Below, piece by piece: positions 16,149-24,904 of a DNA stretch of 64,000 bases; positions within the stretch are counted from its first letter, which is position 1, and each line of letters opens with the position of its first letter. Source of the stretch: Natranaerovirga hydrolytica. Its GTDB lineage: Bacteria > Bacillota > Clostridia > Lachnospirales > DSM-24629. Below the pieces are notes generated by a model that saw nothing but the letters and a program-made list of their open reading frames with translations, searched no databases and was not told the origin of the DNA. Location of the stretch: contig NZ_SMGQ01000012.1 in NCBI RefSeq assembly GCF_004339095.1, positions 248,001 to 312,000 of the forward strand. The letters run 5' to 3'. Made by a program: the position numbers and the translations under genes.

Positions 16149-17178
16149 GATGGCTGGTATGGATTCTACCAATAACAACACGGATAAAAAGTATCACAAG
16201 CCCTTATTTGTAATAGGGGCTGTGATACTTATTGGTCTTTTAGTCATTATTTTTAGCATTATGAAGGGGACTGTGGACTTTTCTTTAATAGAAATAGGGC
16301 AAGGTATTAGGCAAAAAAGCAATAATAGCTTAGCCAATCAAATCGTTCATAATGTCAGGTTACCAAGAGTTTTGACTGGATTTTTGGTAGGTATGAATTT
16401 AGCAGTGGCTGGGGGATTGCTACAAGGGGTTTTAAGAAACCCTTTGGCATCTCAACAAGTTATCGGAGTTAATGCAGGATCAGGATTATTTGCTGTAGCC
16501 GTTATGATTTTGTTGCCTAGCCAAATCCATTTAATCCCAATAGGCGCATTCTTAGGGGCGCTATTTGCAACACTTCTGGTTTATGGGTTGTCTTTAACAA
16601 ATTCTAGAGCATCTACTGTGCATATCATATTAGCAGGTGTAGCAATCTCTGCTTTATTAAATGCCATGACTTCTGCCTTAATGTTTTTAAATAGTGATGA
16701 ATTAGAAGTGACTTATTTTTGGTTGCTTGGGACATTATCTGGAAGAAGTTGGCGTTATTTTAACATACTTTGGCCATATACTGTATTAGGTATGGGTTTT
16801 TCACTGCTAATCAGTCCAAAACTTAATTTATTTGCTTTGGGAGATGAACTAGGCTCTAGTTTAGGGCTGGCGGTAAAAGTCTACCGAGTCATCGCTATGA
16901 TATTGGCATCCATATTAGCGGGAAGTGCCGTAAGTGTAACAGGAACAATTGGTTTTGTAGGATTAATCGCCCCTCATTTGGCAAGATTATTAGTAGGTTC
17001 GGATTATAGATATCTAACCATCTTAAGTGCCTTATTAGGCGGTGTATTACTGGTTTTATCAGATACGATTGCAAGAATAGCCTTTCAACCGGTTGAACTT
17101 TCTGTAGGGATTGTAACGTCAATGTTAGGTGCCCCTTTTTTCTTGTTTGTCTTATACAGTAAAAATAAAAATTTATAA
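16141..17178 (+). CDS. FecCD-family ABC permease
   Basis: 345 residues with about nine or ten membrane helices. Typical FecCD motifs are VHNVRLPRVLTGFLVGMNLA, NPLASQQVIGVNAGSGLF, the coupling segment IGFVGLIAPHLARLLVGSD and the terminal QPVELSVGIVTSMLGAPFFLF. Only one permease gene is present in this first importer, so it would act as a homodimer with the 14311 ATPase. The start overlaps the preceding stop by 8 bases (ATGAATAG), which implies translational coupling; ATGs at 16150 and 16159 are alternatives. The next gene begins 17 bases after the stop. Confidence 0.9.
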   Translation: MNRMAGMDSTNNNTDKKYHKPLFVIGAVILIGLLVIIFSIMKGTVDFSLIEIGQGIRQKSNNSLANQIVHNVRLPRVLTGFLVGMNLAVAGGLLQGVLRNPLASQQVIGVNAGSGLFAVAVMILLPSQIHLIPIGAFLGALFATLLVYGLSLTNSRASTVHIILAGVAISALLNAMTSALMFLNSDELEVTYFWLLGTLSGRSWRYFNILWPYTVLGMGFSLLISPKLNLFALGDELGSSLGLAVKVYRVIAMILASILAGSAVSVTGTIGFVGLIAPHLARLLVGSDYRYLTILSALLGGVLLVLSDTIARIAFQPVELSVGIVTSMLGAPFFLFVLYSKNKNL

Positions 17179-17194
17179 AAAAGGAGAAATTGTA

Positions 17195-18184
17195 ATGGAT
17201 AAAAGTTTTATAGGGTTACTGCCTTGTGCATTAAAAGTTCCTTTTGAAAATGCTTTAAGTATTTATATAAAACAATTAGAAGACCATAATCTGGCAATGG
17301 ATTGTCATTATTCCATAGTAAGCAATGCCAATAATGAGTTGGATTTTTTTGCTCAGATAAAAGATTTAGACAGCATTCAATCTTTGCCAGATATTATGTT
17401 AGCGCCAGGGTTTAATGGTTTCTTTAGCAAAGGGTTTATGAACAAACATAAATTAAACAATGAATTTACAACAGTAGGTGATGCTCAAATTAATCCTTTA
17501 TGGAACACATTAGGTCTTCAAGATGAAAAAGGATATTATAATATTATGGGATTTAATCCTACGGTTTTTTTAGTGGATGAAACATACCATAAAGATTTGC
17601 CTACGCCTAAAAGATGGTCCGATTTGTTAAAACCAGAATATGAAAAGAAAATAGCCATTAGAGGAAGCAATAAAAAGTCAGAAGGCTTGCCAATGGAGTT
17701 TTGTGAAGGCATATTATTGAACTTCTATAATGAGCTAGGAAAAGAGGCAATTGAACAACTGGGCCAGTCAGTGAAATGGAGCTTACATCCGTCACAAATG
17801 ATAAAATTAGCAGGAAGAAAAGGGATAGAAACCCCATTTGTCAGTGCAGTACCTTATTCTTTTGCAAAGCTAGTCAAACAAAATGAAAAGGTTCGAATTG
17901 TATGGCCTGAAGATGGTGCCATTGTCAATCCAATTGCCTTGCTCATAAAGAATAAAGAAGACATTTTGAACAGTAGAATGATTCAATTTTTATTAAGTGA
18001 ACCTGTAAGTAAGTTATTTGCCCAGATAGGGTTTGCATCCATTCATAAAAGCACAGCAGATGATCTGCCACCTAATGTGCCTTATAAATGGTTGGGATGG
18101 GATTTTATAGAAAAAAATGACTTAGGTGTATTAAAAAGAAGTCTTAACGAAACTTTTTTGAAAAATTATGGAGGTGAGATCTAG
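17195..18184 (+). CDS. ABC substrate-binding-protein-like protein without signal peptide
   Basis: 329 residues from the ATG at 17195, preceded by AAGGAG. The frame also runs upstream to 17129 inside the permease gene, but that stretch gives no signal peptide either. The fold resembles the Fe(III)/thiamine/polyamine binding-protein family: LPDIMLAPGFNGFF, LPTPKRWSDLLKPEYEKKIAIRG, then GTP-like FVSAVPYSFAKLVKQNEKVRIVWPEDGAIVNPIALLIKN. Such proteins normally sit outside the cell; this one starts MDKSFIGLLPCALKVPF and appears cytoplasmic. Its stop overlaps the GTPase start by one base. I infer an intracellular carrier or sensor for a metal or cofactor, handing it to the neighbouring GTPase or ATPase. 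Confidence 0.7.
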   Translation: MDKSFIGLLPCALKVPFENALSIYIKQLEDHNLAMDCHYSIVSNANNELDFFAQIKDLDSIQSLPDIMLAPGFNGFFSKGFMNKHKLNNEFTTVGDAQINPLWNTLGLQDEKGYYNIMGFNPTVFLVDETYHKDLPTPKRWSDLLKPEYEKKIAIRGSNKKSEGLPMEFCEGILLNFYNELGKEAIEQLGQSVKWSLHPSQMIKLAGRKGIETPFVSAVPYSFAKLVKQNEKVRIVWPEDGAIVNPIALLIKNKEDILNSRMIQFLLSEPVSKLFAQIGFASIHKSTADDLPPNVPYKWLGWDFIEKNDLGVLKRSLNETFLKNYGGEI

Positions 18185-18876
18185 TGAATCTTATTACTGT
18201 ATCTGGCCCACCTTCATCAGGAAAAACGGCGGTTATACTCAAAACCATTAAAGCCCTAGAAGAAAAAAACTACAAAGTAGGCGTTGCAAAATTTGATTGT
18301 TTGTCTACAGAAGACGGGGATTTGTATAAAAAAAATGGCATACCTGTAAGAGTAGGGATTTCTGGGAATCTCTGTCCAGACCACTATTTTATAAGCAATA
18401 TAGAAGAGTGTGTGGCTTGGGGATGTGATAATGAATTGGATTTTTTAATCAGTGAAAGTGCGGGTCTATGTAATCGATGTTCACCCCATATCAAGAAGAT
18501 TACAGCCATTTGTGTGATTGATAATTTAATGGGGTGCAACACACCTAAAAAAATTGGTCCGATGTTAAAAATGGCGGATATTATTGTCGTAACCAAGGGT
18601 GACATTGTTTCTCAAGCAGAAAGAGAAGTGTTTACATTTAAAATCCGTCAAGCCAATCCCAAAGCCATTATTATGAATGTAAATGGTATTACAGGACAAG
18701 GGGCCACTGAACTGTCTACATTGTTAATGGATAATAAAAATTCAATCAACAACCTAGAAGGTGAGCGGTTAAGATTTTCAATGCCAGCAGCACTTTGTTC
18801 TTACTGTCTTGGGGAAACCCAAATTGGAAAAGACTACCAAATGGGTAACATTCGTAAGATGGCATTTGACATATAG
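18184..18876 (+). CDS. HypB/UreG/CobW-like P-loop GTPase
   Basis: 230 residues, GTG start with GGAGGTGAG upstream. Walker A is GPPSSGKT (residues 8-15) and a TKGD motif (as NKxD) gives guanine specificity; a Cys-rich LCNRCSPH follows the Walker B-like FLISESAG. This matches the SIMIBI GTPases HypB, UreG and CobW/G3E, which insert nickel, zinc or cobalt into enzymes. A second cysteine pair lies in ALCSYCLGETQIGKDY near the C-terminus. It is not NifH: the GKGGIGKST-type loop and its cluster-ligand cysteines are absent. Placed between a cytoplasmic binding protein and an orphan ATPase, it probably acts as a metal or cofactor insertion chaperone for this system. Confidence 0.75.
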   Translation: MNLITVSGPPSSGKTAVILKTIKALEEKNYKVGVAKFDCLSTEDGDLYKKNGIPVRVGISGNLCPDHYFISNIEECVAWGCDNELDFLISESAGLCNRCSPHIKKITAICVIDNLMGCNTPKKIGPMLKMADIIVVTKGDIVSQAEREVFTFKIRQANPKAIIMNVNGITGQGATELSTLLMDNKNSINNLEGERLRFSMPAALCSYCLGETQIGKDYQMGNIRKMAFDI

Positions 18877-18886
18877 AAGGTGATAA

Positions 18887-19888
18887 ATGATGAAGTCATA
18901 TAAAGATATGTTCATTCAAGAAATAATAACCACATATCCCTATGCTAAAGATTTTTTTAATACAATGGGCATACCCTTAAAATCTTCTCAAGAAACATTA
19001 ATGGGTTATATTAATAATCTGGATGCCATTGAATTAGAGCATCTTGGTATTGAACATAAGGAAGTGTATGAACAATTTGAAGTTTTTATGCAACATATGG
19101 AAGAGATTAAAAAAGGGATAAGGCTTAATGTGGAATCCATTACCATTTTAGGTGGATACAATAAATTAGGAGAAAAAGAAAAAAGTGCTATTACAATGCA
19201 TAAAGGCGAAATTATATGTATTGTGGGTCCCACAGGTGCAGGTAAAAGCAGATTGTTAGCAGATATTGAATGGATGGCACAAAAAGATACACCAACCCAT
19301 AGGCAAATACTGATCAATGGGCAGGTTCCGCCAAAAGAGTGGCGCTTTTCTTTAGAACACAAATTGGTTGCACAACTGTCCCAGAATATGAATTTTGTAA
19401 TGGATTTAAGTGTGTACGAATTTATCCAGTTACATGCAGAAAGTAGGATGGTAGATCATCCTTCTCAAAAAGCATTAGAAATCATAGAACAAGCCAATTT
19501 ATTAGCTGGGGAAAAATTTGATTTAGAAACCCCCATTACAGCTTTAAGTGGGGGGCAATCTAGAGCTTTAATGATTTCAGACACAGCGTTTTTAAGCATA
19601 TCGCCTATTGTCTTAATAGATGAAATAGAAAATGCAGGAATCGATCGAAAAAAGGCATTAGAATTATTGGTCAAAAAAGATAAAATTGTACTAATGGTTA
19701 CCCATGATCCGATACTTGCTTTAATGGGGGAAAAACGGTTGGTTATAAAGAATGGTGGCATATACAAAACCTTAACAACCACCAAACAAGAAAAAGACAA
19801 TCTGAAAAACTTAGAAGAAATGGATCAAATATTATTTAGATATAGGGAGCAGTTAAGAAAGGGAGAAACCATAGATTGGTTACATTAA
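18887..19888 (+). CDS. Orphan ABC-type ATPase with N-terminal helical domain
   Basis: 333 residues. Residues 1-80 form a helical domain beginning KDMFIQEIITTYPYAKDFFNTMGIP, reminiscent of the DUF1858/ScdA-N type domain seen in Fe-S and redox proteins. The rest is an ABC ATPase: Walker A GPTGAGKS (114-121), signature LSGGQS (220-225), Walker B IVLIDEIENAGID and H-loop VTHD. The catalytic carboxylate is present (IDE). No permease accompanies it, and the helices of an importer-type Q-loop region are short. It may use ATP to release or load a metal or cofactor rather than to transport. Start ATG at 18887 or 18890 after AGAAGGTGAT. The cluster's AraC gene follows after about 50 bases. Confidence 0.75.
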   Translation: MMKSYKDMFIQEIITTYPYAKDFFNTMGIPLKSSQETLMGYINNLDAIELEHLGIEHKEVYEQFEVFMQHMEEIKKGIRLNVESITILGGYNKLGEKEKSAITMHKGEIICIVGPTGAGKSRLLADIEWMAQKDTPTHRQILINGQVPPKEWRFSLEHKLVAQLSQNMNFVMDLSVYEFIQLHAESRMVDHPSQKALEIIEQANLLAGEKFDLETPITALSGGQSRALMISDTAFLSISPIVLIDEIENAGIDRKKALELLVKKDKIVLMVTHDPILALMGEKRLVIKNGGIYKTLTTTKQEKDNLKNLEEMDQILFRYREQLRKGETIDWLH

Positions 19889-19939
19889 AAGCAAACACAA
19901 GAATCGTCCCAGTATAATGAGATTAAGGTGGTGATTAAA

Positions 19940-20755
19940 ATGATTGAAATTAATCGGTTAATTGATGTGTTTACCAAAGAAAATGTTATTATTGAAGATA
20001 TTAGATGGTGGGTGAGACAACCAGGTGAGTTTCATTATGGTTATAAAACACCTTATTATACATTTGTCATTCCCATTAAAGGGAAGGCAAGGTTTGTTTT
20101 TAATCATCAACCGTATGAATTAGAAGCAGGAAAAATACTACATTGTATGCCCAATATGGGGTTGGATAAAGATGTATTAGGTGATTCAACTTGGGAATAT
20201 TGTACAATCCATTATAGCTTAGGATCCAATGTTATCATGGATACCATTAAAGAAGTTTATAAAATTGAAGTTGGAGAGAATTATAAGATAACAGAAAAAT
20301 TGAGAAATCTTTACAAAATCCATAAACAACCAGGCAGTCTATCTGCTTTTAGAACCAAACAATTGTTTTATGATTTGTTAGAAGAAACGTTTACAAGGTA
20401 TAGAATTAATGCCAATAAAAATAGTCATACAACGATGAAAGAAGCATTAGAATATATACATAACCATTATGTGGAACCGTTATCTCTAGAACAAATGGCA
20501 AATAGATGTCAAATGAAACCAGAGCAATTTTCCTATTTCTTTTATAAATATACAGGCATAAGACCCAATCAATATTTGATAATGCATCGGATGAAAATTG
20601 CTGAAACACTTTTAAAAGAAGGAAATTGTAAAATTTCTGATGTGGCAGAGAGTGTAGGCTATCATGATGCCTATTATTTTAGTCGATTGTTCAAAAAATA
20701 TAAAGGAAAAAGTCCTAATGTTATAAAAAAGGCAAGCAAAGATAAACCTTTGTAG
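19940..20755 (+). CDS. AraC-family transcriptional regulator
   Basis: 271 residues from the ATG at 19940 (AAGGTGGTG upstream; the in-frame GTGs at 19928-19931 lie within that site). The N-terminal half is a cupin-like ligand-binding domain (HYGYKTPYYTFVIPIKGKARF, ELEAGKILHCMPN). The C-terminal ~100 residues form the two helix-turn-helices of AraC/XylS proteins (LSLEQMANRCQMKPEQFSYF; ISDVAESVGYHDAYYFSRLF). It sits between the two importer operons, so it probably activates one or both when the imported compound binds, as AraC regulators do in several siderophore systems. Its own promoter was not identified, and it may be the last gene of the first operon. Confidence 0.85.
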   Translation: MIEINRLIDVFTKENVIIEDIRWWVRQPGEFHYGYKTPYYTFVIPIKGKARFVFNHQPYELEAGKILHCMPNMGLDKDVLGDSTWEYCTIHYSLGSNVIMDTIKEVYKIEVGENYKITEKLRNLYKIHKQPGSLSAFRTKQLFYDLLEETFTRYRINANKNSHTTMKEALEYIHNHYVEPLSLEQMANRCQMKPEQFSYFFYKYTGIRPNQYLIMHRMKIAETLLKEGNCKISDVAESVGYHDAYYFSRLFKKYKGKSPNVIKKASKDKPL

Positions 20756-20887
20756 TGAGTGATAGAAAGACACTTAGGTTTTATGTATATAAAAATGACA
20801 AATTGCAAATTGAACATTATAGAAATGTCCATTAAATAATATAGATTTATCTATTTTGTTTGGATGGATTTTTTGATACAATACATT

Positions 20888-20906
20888 GAGAATGATAATG
20901 GATATC
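20888..20906 (+). promoter_or_regulatory. Fur-type box upstream of second importer
   Basis: GAGAATGATAATGGATATC agrees with the 19-base Fur consensus at 15 positions, and the flanking bases form an AATGATA...TATCATT inverted repeat (20891-20909). It lies about 40 bases before the start of the second binding protein (20944). The promoter itself is not clear, but the second half of the cluster appears to be separately metal-regulated. Confidence 0.65.
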
Positions 20907-20943
20907 ATTTGTTGCATAATATACGAGAGGAGATTATAATTTT

Positions 20944-21936
20944 ATGAAAAAACAAGTGACGGTTTTAAGTCTAGTAATATTATTAAGTATTGTTTTTGTT
21001 GGATGTGGATCGGCAGGAGATGAACAAGCAGTTGTAGCAGAACCTGTGATTGCAGACCAAGATTTAGATACAGAAGAAAAAAGTGAAGAAGAAGGTACAC
21101 AAATCATAACATACTTAGGTGAAGCATATGAAGTACCTGCTAATGCAGAAAGAATTGCTATATCAGGTGCTTTAGAGTCGATGGAAGATGCATTGGTTCT
21201 TGGAGTAGAGCCAATTGGTGCCATAACGGTTAGCGGTGAATTTCCAGAAATGTTCGCAGATATTGTAGGACAAGCAGAGTCAACAGGAGAAAAAATTCAG
21301 CTTAACCTTGAAGCCATCTTACAAATGCAACCAGATGTTATTTTAGGGGTTATTAAATTTCCAGAAGAAACATTAGAGCAATTAGAAAAAATAGCACCTA
21401 CTATTCCAATCTCCCACATAGCATCAGATTGGGAGGATAATTTAATGTTGTTAGGAGAGCTGACTGGAAAAGAAAAAGAAGCTCAAGAGGCTATTGATGG
21501 GTATTATGAACGTGTTGCACAAGTAAAAGAAGATATGGGTAGTCAATACGATGACAAGAGTATAGTAGCCATTCGCGTTAGAAGAGGTAATCTTTTTATC
21601 TACCCAGAAGATATATTCTTTAATGCGGTTTTACATGAAGACTTAGGATTACCAGTGCCAGAGTTGGTTGGTGCAGCACAAGCACAAGAAAATGTGTCAA
21701 TAGAAGTATTTTCAGAATTGAATCCGGATTATATATTTGTTCAATTTGAAGAATCTGAAAACGTAGATACGCCAGATGTTTTAAATGACATTCAATCTAA
21801 TCCAATATGGCAAAGCATAGAGGCTGTGCAAAATGATAACGTATTTATCAATGTAGTTGACCCATTAGCCCAAGGGGGTACAGCTTGGAGCAAAATTAAT
21901 TTTTTAGAAGCATTTGTAGATAATTTACTAGATTAA
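20944..21936 (+). CDS. Second substrate-binding lipoprotein, FecB/FhuD type
   Basis: 330 residues. The signal peptide VTVLSLVILLSIVFVGCGSA contains a lipobox (FVGC), followed by an acidic linker and the class III binding fold (AERIAISGALESMEDALVLGVEPIGAI; QMQPDVILGVIKFPEETLEQLEKIAPTIPIS). The C-terminal half ends NPIWQSIEAVQNDNVFIN, typical of ferric-siderophore binders. It differs clearly from the 15132 product, so the two importers probably take different ligands. The ATG follows GAGAGGAG. A strong hairpin with T-run lies just after the stop and before the permease gene, which would make this protein more abundant than the membrane components. Confidence 0.9.
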   Translation: MKKQVTVLSLVILLSIVFVGCGSAGDEQAVVAEPVIADQDLDTEEKSEEEGTQIITYLGEAYEVPANAERIAISGALESMEDALVLGVEPIGAITVSGEFPEMFADIVGQAESTGEKIQLNLEAILQMQPDVILGVIKFPEETLEQLEKIAPTIPISHIASDWEDNLMLLGELTGKEKEAQEAIDGYYERVAQVKEDMGSQYDDKSIVAIRVRRGNLFIYPEDIFFNAVLHEDLGLPVPELVGAAQAQENVSIEVFSELNPDYIFVQFEESENVDTPDVLNDIQSNPIWQSIEAVQNDNVFINVVDPLAQGGTAWSKINFLEAFVDNLLD

Positions 21937-21945
21937 TGCCATTTT

Positions 21946-21984
21946 AATTATGCCATTAGCCCAAGGGCTCTTGGCATAATTTTG
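21946..21984 (+). terminator. Intra-operon terminator/attenuator after the second binding protein
   Basis: AATTATGCCA (21946-21955) pairs with TGGCATAATT (21972-21981), with an inner AGCCC/GGGCT pairing and a trailing TTTTG. It separates the binding-protein gene from the permease genes. Confidence 0.7.
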
Positions 21985-22022
21985 TAAAAAACAATAATGA
22001 TTAAGATAGAGAGTAGAATGTT

Positions 22023-23030
22023 ATGCAGAAAAAAAGTATCTTACCAATGGTTATTTTAATAATATCACCGATTTTAATGATTTTAAGTGTGATGCTTTCT
22101 ATTGTATATGGAGCAAAAAGTATTGATACAGAAACAATTGTTCATGCGTTTACCAATTTTGATGCTGGAAATGTTAACCATCAAATTATAGTCTATTCAA
22201 GAATTCCAAGAGCCATAGGTGCGTTGTTAGTAGGTGGATTTTTAGGGATTTCAGGTGCTATGATGCAAGGCATGACAAGAAATTATTTAGCTTCGCCATC
22301 CATAATGGGTGTGAGTGACGGTTCGGCTTTTGTCATTACTATGGCAATGATCTTTTATCCTGGATTAGGTTCTATGGAAATGATTGTTGTGTCTTTTGTT
22401 GGCTCCTTAATTGGTTTGGTTATTGTTTTTGGAATCGCGTCAGCCTTGCCCAATGGTTTTTCGCCTGTGAAATTAGCACTTATAGGTACAATCATTGGTG
22501 CTTTTCTAAGCAGTTTATCAGCTGCATTAGCCAATTATTTTCAAGTGTCCCAAGATATCAGTTTTTGGTACAATGCAAGGCTACATCAATTGACCCCAAC
22601 GTTAATTAATATAGCCATACCAGCAGCTATTATTGGGTTAACCGGTGCATTTGCCCTGTCTAAATCTGTAACCATACTTTCCTTAGGTGAGGACATAGCA
22701 AAGGGGCTGGGTCAAAATACAAAAGTTATAAAAGCCTTAGGTATGATTGTTGTAGCTGTCCTTACGGGAACATCCGTTGCTTTAGTTGGGAAAATAGGAT
22801 TTGTAGGTCTTGTCATTCCTCATATAACAAGATTTATTGTGGGCGTTGATTATAAATGGATCATACCATGCTCAGGTGTCATAGGCGCTGTTTTTCTAGT
22901 GCTCTGTGATGTTATTAGTCGATTTATGAATTACCCATTTGAAACACCTATAGGGGTAATAACCTCCTTAGTGGGCGTTCCGTTTTTTCTTTATTTAATA
23001 AGAAAAAAAGGAGGAGAAAAGCATGTTTAA
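22023..23030 (+). CDS. FecCD-family ABC permease (first subunit of second importer)
   Basis: 335 residues with about nine or ten helices. FecCD motifs include YSRIPRAIGALLVGGFLGISGAM, NYLASPSIMGVSDGSAFV, GKIGFVGLVIPHITRFIVGVD and the terminal TPIGVITSLVGVPFFLYLI. It would pair with the 23023 product as a heterodimer served by the 24061 ATPase. The ribosome binding site is poor (AGAGAGTAG), consistent with lower expression than the binding protein. Its stop overlaps the start of the next gene by 8 bases. It is one of two permeases here, while the first importer has only one, so the two systems have different ancestry. Confidence 0.9.
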   Translation: MQKKSILPMVILIISPILMILSVMLSIVYGAKSIDTETIVHAFTNFDAGNVNHQIIVYSRIPRAIGALLVGGFLGISGAMMQGMTRNYLASPSIMGVSDGSAFVITMAMIFYPGLGSMEMIVVSFVGSLIGLVIVFGIASALPNGFSPVKLALIGTIIGAFLSSLSAALANYFQVSQDISFWYNARLHQLTPTLINIAIPAAIIGLTGAFALSKSVTILSLGEDIAKGLGQNTKVIKALGMIVVAVLTGTSVALVGKIGFVGLVIPHITRFIVGVDYKWIIPCSGVIGAVFLVLCDVISRFMNYPFETPIGVITSLVGVPFFLYLIRKKGGEKHV

Positions 23031-24048
23031 AAAAGATTCTTGGCATCGATTTTTTGTGATGCTGCTCATGATCAGTGTGTTGATAGTGGTGGTCTTTTAT
23101 ATAAGCATTACCAATGGTACATATGATATGTCTGTAAGTGAAGTGATTAGAACTTTATTGGGTTTAGATACGTCAAGAGAGTTTAAATTGGTGGTTTTTG
23201 AATTCCGATTACCACGTATTATAACAGCCTTATTGGTTGGTCTAGGGCTTTCCATAGCAGGTCTTGTGGTACAAGGCATTACTAAAAATCCCTTAGCAGA
23301 TCCTGGTATAATGGGTATCAACTCAGGAGCGGGATTGGCCATTATTATTTTTATGTATTTTTTTCAAGGTAGTATTAAAACAACCTCTATTATAGGTAGC
23401 TTGTCGATGCCTTTTTTTGGACTAGTAGGCGGTTTGGCATCTGCTTTACTCATCTATGTCTTTGCATGGAAAGGGGGTCGCCTAGATTCTCAAAGGCTTA
23501 TTTTATGTGGTATTGCCATTGGTTCAGGTCTAGGCGCCCTATCATTATTTTTATCTTTAAAAATGAGTGCCAGTGATTTTGAAATGGCGTCAGTTTGGAT
23601 TAATGGCAGTATATGGAATGCTAACTGGAGAAGTGTTTATTCTATAGTGCCATGGTTTGTTGTTTTATTACCGATTATTATTAAAAAAGCATATGTATTG
23701 GATTTGTTTCAGTTAGAAGAAAGTAGCGTCAAAAGCTTAGGGATATCAACAGAAAAAGAAAAAGCAATACTCTTATTAGCCTGTATTGGTTTGATCAGTT
23801 CTTGTGTGTCTGTTTCAGGGAATATTGGCTTTGTGGGTTTAATTGCTCCACATATCGCTAAAAGGCTAGTAGGTATTCACCATCATAAAGCAGTATTTGT
23901 GTGTGGGGCAGTAGGTATGTTAATGGTGCTTTTATCAGATTATATTGGAAGAACCTTTTTTCAACCTGTTGAGTTACCAGTAGGTATTATTGTCTCTTTA
24001 ATAGGCGTGCCATACTTTGTGTATCTACTGTTTAAAGGAAAAGTTTAA
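23023..24048 (+). CDS. FecCD-family ABC permease (second subunit of second importer)
   Basis: 341 residues, again with FecCD signature motifs: FEFRLPRIITALLVGLGLSIAG, NPLADPGIMGINSGAGLAI, SGNIGFVGLIAPHIAKRLVG and QPVELPVGIIVSLIGVPYF. The start overlaps the previous coding end and has GGAGGAG upstream, so translation is coupled. The ATPase gene begins 12 bases after the stop. Together with the 22023 product it forms the membrane channel; the coupling helices facing the ATPase are the GFVGLIAPH segments in both proteins. Substrate unknown. Confidence 0.9.
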   Translation: MFKKDSWHRFFVMLLMISVLIVVVFYISITNGTYDMSVSEVIRTLLGLDTSREFKLVVFEFRLPRIITALLVGLGLSIAGLVVQGITKNPLADPGIMGINSGAGLAIIIFMYFFQGSIKTTSIIGSLSMPFFGLVGGLASALLIYVFAWKGGRLDSQRLILCGIAIGSGLGALSLFLSLKMSASDFEMASVWINGSIWNANWRSVYSIVPWFVVLLPIIIKKAYVLDLFQLEESSVKSLGISTEKEKAILLLACIGLISSCVSVSGNIGFVGLIAPHIAKRLVGIHHHKAVFVCGAVGMLMVLLSDYIGRTFFQPVELPVGIIVSLIGVPYFVYLLFKGKV

Positions 24049-24060
24049 TGGAGGAATGTT

Positions 24061-24876
24061 ATGAGTCGTATACTAAGAACAGAAAAGTTAGAAACTTGTT
24101 ATGATCATTACACTGTATTTCGAGATATTAATTTTGCTGTTGATAAGGGGAAAATCACAACCATTATTGGTCCTAATGGTTGTGGTAAATCTACCTTACT
24201 AAAAACCATTGGTCGGATTATAAAAAATAAAAGCGGAGCAATCTATTTAAAAGATAGAAATATTAATAACATCAAGACCAAAAAAATAGCAAAAGATTTA
24301 GCACTGCTTCCTCAAAATCCTATTGCGCCATTAGAATTAAGAGTTGAAGAATTAATTTCTTATGGGCGTTTTCCACATTGCAAAAAGTTTAGTAAGTTGT
24401 CCAAAGAAGACCACGATATAATAGACTGGGCAATGGATATTACAAAGGTCATTGATTTTAGAGATAGAGAATTAGGCAGTTTATCCGGTGGGCAAAGGCA
24501 AAAGGTTTGGTTGGCAATGGCATTGGCTCAAGATACAGAAATATTGCTATTAGACGAGCCCACCACATATTTAGATATGGCACACCAATTAGAAGTACTA
24601 AAAATCGTAGAAGAGCTCAATAAAGAAAAAAAACGAACCATTGTTATGGTTTTACATGATATTAATCACGCTGCTCGATTCTCACATAAAATTGTTGCAA
24701 TGAAAAGCGGTAGAATTATAGCAGAAGGTGATCCAAATCAAGTCATTAATCAGAGGGTTCTAAAAAAAGTATTTAATATAGATGCTAGGGTTATGGTGGA
24801 TGAAGTCATTCATGCACCTGTATGTTTTGGATACGATACCCTTTCGCAAATCATAGATGAATCAACAAATTTGTAA
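24061..24876 (+). CDS. ATPase of the second FecBCDE-type importer
   Basis: 271 residues. Walker A GPNGCGKST, signature LSGGQRQKV, Walker B ILLLDEPTTYLDMAHQ and H-loop VLHDINHAARF all match FecE/FhuC/YusV-type ATPases. The ATG has GGAGG at good spacing. It completes the second importer (binding protein, two permeases, ATPase). The nitrogenase-like gene begins 29 bases after its stop, which ties the importer to that enzyme. It is similar to the 14311 ATPase but not a recent duplicate. Confidence 0.9.
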   Translation: MSRILRTEKLETCYDHYTVFRDINFAVDKGKITTIIGPNGCGKSTLLKTIGRIIKNKSGAIYLKDRNINNIKTKKIAKDLALLPQNPIAPLELRVEELISYGRFPHCKKFSKLSKEDHDIIDWAMDITKVIDFRDRELGSLSGGQRQKVWLAMALAQDTEILLLDEPTTYLDMAHQLEVLKIVEELNKEKKRTIVMVLHDINHAARFSHKIVAMKSGRIIAEGDPNQVINQRVLKKVFNIDARVMVDEVIHAPVCFGYDTLSQIIDESTNL

Positions 24877-24904
24877 AATAATTATTAGAAAAAGAGGTAA
24901 AGGC

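Noticed and set aside
18184-18876. NifH/BchL-type reductase for the nitrogenase-like pair
   Set aside because: The P-loop is GPPSSGKT with a TKGD motif, as in HypB/UreG/CobW GTPases. The GKGGIGKST loop and the two cluster-binding Cys regions of NifH are missing.
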